Origin: Planctomycetales bacterium
Lineage (GTDB): Bacteria; Planctomycetota; SBBH01
NCBI GenBank assembly: GCA_005239795.1
Contig: SBBH01000189.1
Coordinates: 1 to 11,962, forward strand
Direction: 5' to 3'
Length of the DNA stretch: 11,962 bases
In this document: positions 6,945 through 11,962 of the stretch, one piece after another
Layout of the letters: each line of letters starts with the position of its first letter
Position numbering within the stretch: position 1 is the first letter of the stretch
Program-made: the position numbers and the translations under genes
The notes under the pieces: model-generated
Databases searched by the model: none
What the model saw: only the letters and a program-made list of their open reading frames with translations
What the model was told of the DNA's origin: nothing

Positions 6945-7709
6945 ATGCGCATCGCGCGATCGCTTGTCTTTGTTGCGGCCGGAATTTTCTTCTTTGGCGC
7001 CTCCTCTTTGCAGGCGGCCGAGCCGCCGGAAGCGCCCCGACACCAGCCCCAACAAGGATATGCCGGGATCGATGTCGCCCCGATCGACGCCGCGGATCGC
7101 CCCGACTACGGCCTCGCGCCCAACCAGCCGGGCCTGGTGGTGCTGGAGGTCGACGCCGCGGGGCCGGCGGGGAAGGCCGGCCTCAAGACGGGGGACATCC
7201 TGCTGACGGTGAATGGCCAGGCGTGCGAGACCGTGGAGTTTCTTGTCAAGACGATCCGGGGGCTCGCGCCCGGGAGCGACGCCAAACTCGACATCCTTCG
7301 GGACGAGAAGCCGAGTACCCTCGTCATGAAGGTGGGAAGCATCTCTGCTCCGGGGGCCGCTTCCGCTCCGGAAGGTTCCACCGATGTCGACGAGGCCGAT
7401 ATCGAGGAAATGATCAAACAGGAGGAGTCGATGCTCGGCATGCTCCAGCCAGAAATGGGGGCCAAGATGAAAGAAATCAATCAATACCTCAGGAAGAAAA
7501 AAGCCCTCGCGATGAAAAAACCTGCCGCCCTGATGAAAAAATATATGGCCGAGGGACTTTCCATGGAGGAGGCCTCGGAACGGTTGCGGGAGACGCTTAA
7601 CAATGACGCCGAATTCCAAAAGCTCAAAGAATACCTCGACAAAGACCCCGAATACCAGAAACTCCAAAAAGAGCTTCAGGAGGCCATGCAAGGCGCCGCG
7701 CGGAAATAA
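6945..7709 (+). CDS. Secreted PDZ-domain protein with charged helical C-terminus
   Basis: A 254-residue protein starting at the ATG at 6945, with AAGGAG (6932-6937) 7 bases upstream; the in-frame extension to 6876 overlaps the previous gene and is not needed. Residues 1-25 form a signal peptide (SLVFVAAGIFFF core, SLQA before the likely cut), so the protein should be periplasmic. A PDZ domain covers about 37-131: GYAGIDVAPI, then VLEVDAAGPAGKAGLKTGDILLTVNG, the usual carboxylate-binding and groove segments. No protease domain is attached. Residues about 148-250 are predicted helices rich in Glu, Lys and Met, with a Met-rich stretch (MLGMLQPEMGAKMKE) and a half-repeat AEFQKLKEYLDKDPEYQKLQKEL suited to coiled-coil contact. 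It is the last gene before the terminator and starts 11 bases after the toroid stop. Most likely it recognises a C-terminal peptide of an exported substrate or a partner; that is inference. Confidence 0.85.
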   Translation: MRIARSLVFVAAGIFFFGASSLQAAEPPEAPRHQPQQGYAGIDVAPIDAADRPDYGLAPNQPGLVVLEVDAAGPAGKAGLKTGDILLTVNGQACETVEFLVKTIRGLAPGSDAKLDILRDEKPSTLVMKVGSISAPGAASAPEGSTDVDEADIEEMIKQEESMLGMLQPEMGAKMKEINQYLRKKKALAMKKPAALMKKYMAEGLSMEEASERLRETLNNDAEFQKLKEYLDKDPEYQKLQKELQEAMQGAARK

Positions 7710-7735
7710 CTGCTCCGCACGGCGCCTTATATTTT
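7690..7735 (+). terminator. Intrinsic terminator at the end of the exporter operon
   Basis: The arms 7690-7704 and 7714-7728 pair over 15 bases with a single C.A mismatch. They close a nine-base loop (7705-7713) that contains the PDZ gene stop codon TAA (7707-7709). The stem is very G+C-rich and is followed by TATATTTTT. In the opposite direction the hairpin is followed by mixed sequence, so it should act mainly on the plus strand, although it may also weaken transcription arriving from the convergent gene. Confidence 0.8.
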
Positions 7736-7756
7736 TGCGCAAATCCTAATTGTTGT

Positions 7757-10700
7757 CTAATTCCTAAAAGAGAGCCGGCGGGGGCGCCCCGCGTAGTAGA
7801 GGCGGACCTCGTCCAAGGTCGGGGTATCCCGAAGCGTATCTGTCGCCTGTGACGTCTCCATCGAGACGACGAGCCTCATCTGTTGACAGGCGGGAAGGCG
7901 AAACGCCTGCGAAGGGAAAGCCGTGCCGTCCCAGGTCACAGGAGGGCTTGTCCCCAAAAGGGCGCCTGATCCGTCATACGCCTCCACCGAAAACGTCATC
8001 GTCCCCCTCGTCCTTCTCGGGATGAACCCGTCCCACTCCAGGCCGACGATCGAGGCGGAGCCTCCGATCTGAGATGTGAAGGCGAAGATCGGCGAGAGAT
8101 AGCTCCCTTGACGCTCGAACCGCTCTGCATCGGCGCGCGCTTGTATATCAGCCGCCGTGGTATTCGCGTAAAACGCCAGGTCGTCAAGAGGGAAATCGAT
8201 TCGACACTGCATAGGAGTGCTGTCTTCGAACGGATAATAACTTTCTTCGCCCGCTTGGGGCTTCGGAAATTGGATCTTATAAGAGTCGTCCTCCACCCCG
8301 TCGATAAAAACCCTGAGCCCCGTCTCGTTCTCGAGAGGATCAACCCCCGTCAACAAGGGATCAAAAAGAAAAGCCAGATGATGCCAGGAGCCAGGTGTGT
8401 CCGGGTTGATCTCGTTAAAAGTGTCGTCGAAATCCGACACCGCCACTCCCCTTTCTGGCCTCATTGTGATGCTAAGATACCTGTCAAAATTCCCATCAAC
8501 CTCCTTATACGAGAGTGTGAGCCCACCTGACGGAAACACGAAGAAATCATTGATGAAACCGCTCCCTACCGTCGCCTCCGCGACCGGCGCGAGGCACTCG
8601 ATCGAGCCTTGAATGATCGACCCCGCGTTCAACTTGTTGGGCATCCTACTCTTGTCGAAGTGAGTCGCGCGAAGGAGTGGAAAAAGACAGACCGCGGCGT
8701 CATTCGGCCCCGTCCACTGCACCCCGGCATTTCCCACGCGGGGCCCTGTGGGACCCGCGAAGACACCTTCGTGAAAATCAGGGTAGATATAGGAGCCGTC
8801 CATGATGTTGCTCCCCCAATTTGCGGACGGATTGACCCCACGGGCCACGGGATCAAGGAAATTGTCGCGCCATTCATTTGGATCGTAGAGCGTGTCCGGA
8901 CCGGGCGTTTCATCTTCATTGAAAGGAAATGTGAGACTGGCATCTGAAAGTTGCCACGGATCGGGACTGCCGAGGGGGGCCGTATGCGGACGATGCCGGG
9001 CCGCCAACTGCAGTCCTCCGATCGTCCGGAGGAAATGCGAGGCCGCCTCCATACTAGGGGAATCGGGGGGGTCCAGCAGGGACCTGTTCGTGTAATTGTC
9101 TAGACCGGTGTAAGGAGATTTGAAAGAAAAGCGCGGATAGGACTGCAGGCTGGGGGGGGCCGGAGGAAGGGGTCGCTCGGCCGGCTCGACCGCCTCGATC
9201 TCGCCGCCGAAATAGCGCCAGGAGGCCAAATCGGCCCCCTTCTGCTCGAAATCCTGCTGGCCTTGCAAGACGAGCGCCCGGCCAACCTCAAGATCCATAC
9301 CCCGGCGCGCCCGGGCCGCGACGGCCCGGCCAGACCCCCGCCTGACGCGCCCCTCGGCGAGGACCGTGAAGAGGCCGGCCGGCCGGCGTGTCAGCACCGC
9401 CTCTGTCGTCATGCGGCAGGGAAACTGCAATCCCTGTGACATCATCCCCCATTGCAACGGCTTGACGCCATTTGGTAGATAGGGCATCGTGTTGCGCCCA
9501 ATCGCCAAAGATGCTTTGGTCACCTGACGTGTCATAGGGCCAGATCCGCGTATGACTTCGAGGGTGTTGAGCACCCCTTGAGATGGGTCACGCCAATATC
9601 CGTCGGGCATGAGCTGAGCTAAGATGAGATCCATCTTGAGAAGACTCTGGCGGTCCGGCGCTCCAGCGGTGAACGGATCGTCCATGAACACCTCTTCACT
9701 CCCTTTGATCGCCCTCAAAAGATCCTGCCAGCTTGAGTATGGGCGCGCGGCGGCGATGGCGCTCGCGATGGCGTCGGCCTCTCCTTCCTGAAGCCGTACA
9801 AACGTCCCCCCCCCGCAGGCGAGATGCCTCAGCATCGCCTGGATCACCTGAAGGGGAGCCGTGTTCAGGTCAACACGCGCGTGGAACTCGTAGCGATTCT
9901 CAGGTTTTTCCATCAAATCCCTGAAAAATGCACTGGTTATTGCAGCGTCCTCGTCGTCATCCTCGGCCCTGGCGATCGCCACAGGGACGATCTGGCCGTA
10001 AGCGGCAAGGAACGGGGAGACCAGAGCAAAGTCGGCAGGAGAAAGAAAGGGTCTCAACTCCTCGACCGAACGGTATCCTCTCCGAGGGCGGTTCGAGATG
10101 ACGATGCGTCCCAGATCGGAGATCTCGATCTCCCCCAATCGGTTGGGGACATACCCAAAATCGACCGGCGTCGTCGGAAGCCCCACGACCGCGCCGAGGT
10201 TGTCGAGAAAGTTTTTTAAGTGGACATTCCCGCGAAACTCCGGATCCTGCCAGTCTGAGACGCCGTTTCCGTTGATATCGGTCGTGTAGATGGTGGGGTT
10301 CGTGAAGGTCGCCACGGTGTCGTCCTGGTTCAAGATCCCATCGAGGTCATGGTCCCCCAGGGGGTCCCCCAGCTCGCCGCTGTTGATGCAGGCCAGGCTC
10401 GGGGCCTCCTGGATCTGCAAAGAAAATGTCCGGGCCAACGGACCGCTCCCGCCGCGCAGGCGGCCGCTCGCGGCGCTGAAGCGGCCGTCCCCGTCGACGT
10501 CTTCGGCGTCGGTCCAGGCGTCGACACCCGGCTCGTACAAACCCGCAACGCCGGCGTCAAGCCAAGGCTCGCCGCGGCTGTAGGAGGGATTGAGCGCCGC
10601 GCCGACATCCGTCCCGACCGTGTCGCGGAAGGTCCAGTCGTCGCGGGCGTTCGCCATGGTGCGGGTGCGCGGATCGGCAGGTAGGGGGTTCTCGAAAAGC

Positions 10701-10885
10701 CGCGCGGCCGCGTACTCAAGAGCGCTCCCGGCGGCCAGCTTCGCGCTGAGTTGATCCAGGCCTGTCGTCGCCCCAACCCCCCTCAAAACGTTCCCCTGCA
10801 GGAAAAGAAGGGTCACGAGAGCCAGCAGGACGAGGATCCCTGTCACTAGAACGAGCGCGATCCCCACACTTTTTTCCGAACGCAT
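7757..10885 (-). CDS. GspK-like minor pseudopilin fused to a LamG domain and C-terminal beta domain
   Basis: A 1042-residue protein if it starts at the ATG at 10885-10883; a GTG at 10933 would add 16 residues. I prefer the ATG because it gives a short prepilin leader, MRSEKSVG, followed by IALVLVTGILVLLALVTLL, as in GspK, which lacks the usual Glu5. AAGGA is only 2 bases upstream, an unusually short spacing. Residues about 255-425 look like the GspK fold: a first helix-hairpin segment (GYRSVEELRPFLSPADF, about 270-286) and RVDLNTAPLQVIQAML (337-352) with AIAAARPYSSWQDLL. Asp-rich loops (DVDGDG about 129-134, DHDLDG 178-183, DINGNG 203-208) look calcium-binding. Residues about 755-910 form a LamG/concanavalin-like domain (GSWHHLAFLFD, LRVFIDGVEDD, DDLAFYANT). 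Residues 927-1042 are a beta-rich domain ending ATDTLRDTPTLDEVRLYY. Normal GspK has about 330 residues. It may cap a pseudopilus and bind sugar or another surface ligand; that role is inferred. Confidence 0.72.
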   Translation of the reverse strand: MRSEKSVGIALVLVTGILVLLALVTLLFLQGNVLRGVGATTGLDQLSAKLAAGSALEYAAARLFENPLPADPRTRTMANARDDWTFRDTVGTDVGAALNPSYSRGEPWLDAGVAGLYEPGVDAWTDAEDVDGDGRFSAASGRLRGGSGPLARTFSLQIQEAPSLACINSGELGDPLGDHDLDGILNQDDTVATFTNPTIYTTDINGNGVSDWQDPEFRGNVHLKNFLDNLGAVVGLPTTPVDFGYVPNRLGEIEISDLGRIVISNRPRRGYRSVEELRPFLSPADFALVSPFLAAYGQIVPVAIARAEDDDEDAAITSAFFRDLMEKPENRYEFHARVDLNTAPLQVIQAMLRHLACGGGTFVRLQEGEADAIASAIAAARPYSSWQDLLRAIKGSEEVFMDDPFTAGAPDRQSLLKMDLILAQLMPDGYWRDPSQGVLNTLEVIRGSGPMTRQVTKASLAIGRNTMPYLPNGVKPLQWGMMSQGLQFPCRMTTEAVLTRRPAGLFTVLAEGRVRRGSGRAVAARARRGMDLEVGRALVLQGQQDFEQKGADLASWRYFGGEIEAVEPAERPLPPAPPSLQSYPRFSFKSPYTGLDNYTNRSLLDPPDSPSMEAASHFLRTIGGLQLAARHRPHTAPLGSPDPWQLSDASLTFPFNEDETPGPDTLYDPNEWRDNFLDPVARGVNPSANWGSNIMDGSYIYPDFHEGVFAGPTGPRVGNAGVQWTGPNDAAVCLFPLLRATHFDKSRMPNKLNAGSIIQGSIECLAPVAEATVGSGFINDFFVFPSGGLTLSYKEVDGNFDRYLSITMRPERGVAVSDFDDTFNEINPDTPGSWHHLAFLFDPLLTGVDPLENETGLRVFIDGVEDDSYKIQFPKPQAGEESYYPFEDSTPMQCRIDFPLDDLAFYANTTAADIQARADAERFERQGSYLSPIFAFTSQIGGSASIVGLEWDGFIPRRTRGTMTFSVEAYDGSGALLGTSPPVTWDGTAFPSQAFRLPACQQMRLVVSMETSQATDTLRDTPTLDEVRLYYAGRPRRLSFRN

Positions 10886-10933
10886 GTTCCTTACTTCAAA
10901 TATATCGCCGCCGAGGTGAACGGCAAACGCCAC

Positions 10934-11962
10934 CTACCAAGCGGCGTAGGATCTCCGCATGGAGTGGGGCTCGCCGTAGATCAGGCGGAACTCGTCCAGG
11001 ACCGGGGTGTCCCGGAGGACGGTCATTCCCGTGCTCTTCAGCGTACAGGACGAGGCGGTCACCTCCATCTCGACCTTGATCTCGGCGGAGCGCACCTGGG
11101 TGATCGGAGACGCGAAAAACGTGTGCGGGGAGCCTGTCTTATCCCAGGAGAATGTCCGCGTGTCGGTCGAGCCGTCGATCCGCCTGGCTGTCACCGTATA
11201 CCGGATCTCTCCGGTCAGATCACCCGGCATAAAGGCGTCCCAGGCGGCCCCGCGGAGTTCCACCCCTTGGGGAAAACGCACCTCATCGAAGATATAGCGG
11301 GGAGAGATGTAGTCCCCGCGGGGTTCATATCGGGGCTCACTCGCAAGCAAAGTGGCCGCCGCCGCGTCCAAGGAGTTTTCAAATAAACGGATGTCATCGA
11401 TAAACCCTCCGCTCACGAGCATCCGAATGCCGGGGATGTCATGCGAACGGTGCGTGTCCATCTCCATCGGAAAGGGGTTTTTGGTCAACTCCGGGGCGAA
11501 ATCGACGGGGGCTTTGGGATCTTGCCCGTCGATATAAAGGGTCGCCAGGGATTTTCCATCCCCCCGGAATTTCAAGGGATCCGTGGCATCCTCGGAAAAC
11601 GACACCACAATATGGCGCCAGGAAGGCCTCCCCGAGGTCGTCTGGCCCGTGGCACTTTCGATAAACATTTTCTCTTTGACGCCACTGTTCCAAAGGAATT
11701 TCCCCACGGGAACCGTGGGAAACTCCCCCTGGACGCCAAATACCGGGAGTTTGTAACTGATGGTGATCGTGAAATAGTCGACCCATACCTCAGCCGAACC
11801 TTGAAGGGTCTTGTATTGAAAAACGATCTTGCTATCCACATTCTCTTCAGTCGAGTGAATGGCCAGCTCGCCGGCCCGCTGGGCGATCCAGAATTCGATC
11901 GCCCCTTGGAGGATCTCCCCTCCCAGCGGGACAGGAGGCGACTCCCTCAGGTCATCGGCCCG
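10934..11962 (-). CDS. LamG-domain protein, N-terminus beyond window edge; paralogue of the next gene's C-terminus
   Basis: The frame is open from the right edge (base 11962) to a TAG at 10936-10934, giving 342 visible residues; the GTG at 11839 is internal to a fold and not a likely start. The visible part begins inside a LamG/concanavalin-like domain (GGEILQGAIEFWIAQ), with PSWRHIVVSF, ATLYIDGQDP and GGFIDDIRLFENSL marking later strands. A C-terminal beta domain follows (10934-11317), starting GDYISPRYIF and ending MTVLRDTPVLDEFRLIYGE. Both modules match the 3' end of the gene downstream in order and in key residues, so the two are paralogues. Its stop lies 48 bases before the preferred start of that gene, consistent with one transcript. 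By analogy the missing N-terminus may be another pseudopilin, but nothing visible shows this. Ligand unknown. Confidence 0.7.
   Translation of the reverse strand, partial: RADDLRESPPVPLGGEILQGAIEFWIAQRAGELAIHSTEENVDSKIVFQYKTLQGSAEVWVDYFTITISYKLPVFGVQGEFPTVPVGKFLWNSGVKEKMFIESATGQTTSGRPSWRHIVVSFSEDATDPLKFRGDGKSLATLYIDGQDPKAPVDFAPELTKNPFPMEMDTHRSHDIPGIRMLVSGGFIDDIRLFENSLDAAAATLLASEPRYEPRGDYISPRYIFDEVRFPQGVELRGAAWDAFMPGDLTGEIRYTVTARRIDGSTDTRTFSWDKTGSPHTFFASPITQVRSAEIKVEMEVTASSCTLKSTGMTVLRDTPVLDEFRLIYGEPHSMRRSYAAW

Overview
This window is high-GC bacterial DNA (roughly 60-65% G+C by eye). The gene content is a coenzyme-B12 acyl-CoA mutase, a MacAB-like exporter, a secreted alpha/alpha-toroid protein and very large pseudopilin/LamG proteins. 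This fits a diderm bacterium, possibly a Planctomycetes-like or uncultivated lineage; that placement is inferred from gene types only. I saw no tRNA, rRNA, CRISPR array or insertion sequence.

Layout. (1) 1-1598, plus strand: the 3' part of an acyl-CoA mutase large subunit, cut by the left edge. Its two substrate-selecting residues are Phe and Gln, the isobutyryl-CoA mutase pattern, not the Tyr/Arg pair of methylmalonyl-CoA mutase. (2) 1595-2097, minus strand: a remnant of a polymorphic-toxin (Rhs-type) gene. It holds the end of a HINT domain, a one-base frameshift in a run of nine G, and a C-terminal domain of 133 residues that I cannot assign. The toxin part is visibly lower in G+C. (3) 2359-7709, plus strand: five tightly packed genes ending at a strong intrinsic terminator. 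They are a periplasmic adaptor with a very long coiled-coil hairpin, an ABC ATPase, a MacB/FtsX-type permease, a secreted alpha/alpha-toroid protein and a secreted PDZ protein. (4) 11962-7757, minus strand: two consecutive genes, the first cut by the right edge. The complete one looks like a type II secretion GspK minor pseudopilin fused to calcium-loop-like motifs, a LamG domain and a C-terminal beta-rich domain. The partial gene upstream carries a paralogous LamG and C-terminal module.

How they may work together. The adaptor, ATPase and permease form a standard tripartite export core. The toroid and PDZ genes are coupled to it by start/stop overlap and by a 12-base gap, so I infer that they act on, or are moved by, the exporter in the periplasm. 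The minus-strand pair probably belongs to a type II secretion or type IV pilus-like assembly that displays LamG domains. The two operons converge on the terminator at 7690-7735. The mutase is separated from the exporter by the toxin remnant, and nothing links their functions.
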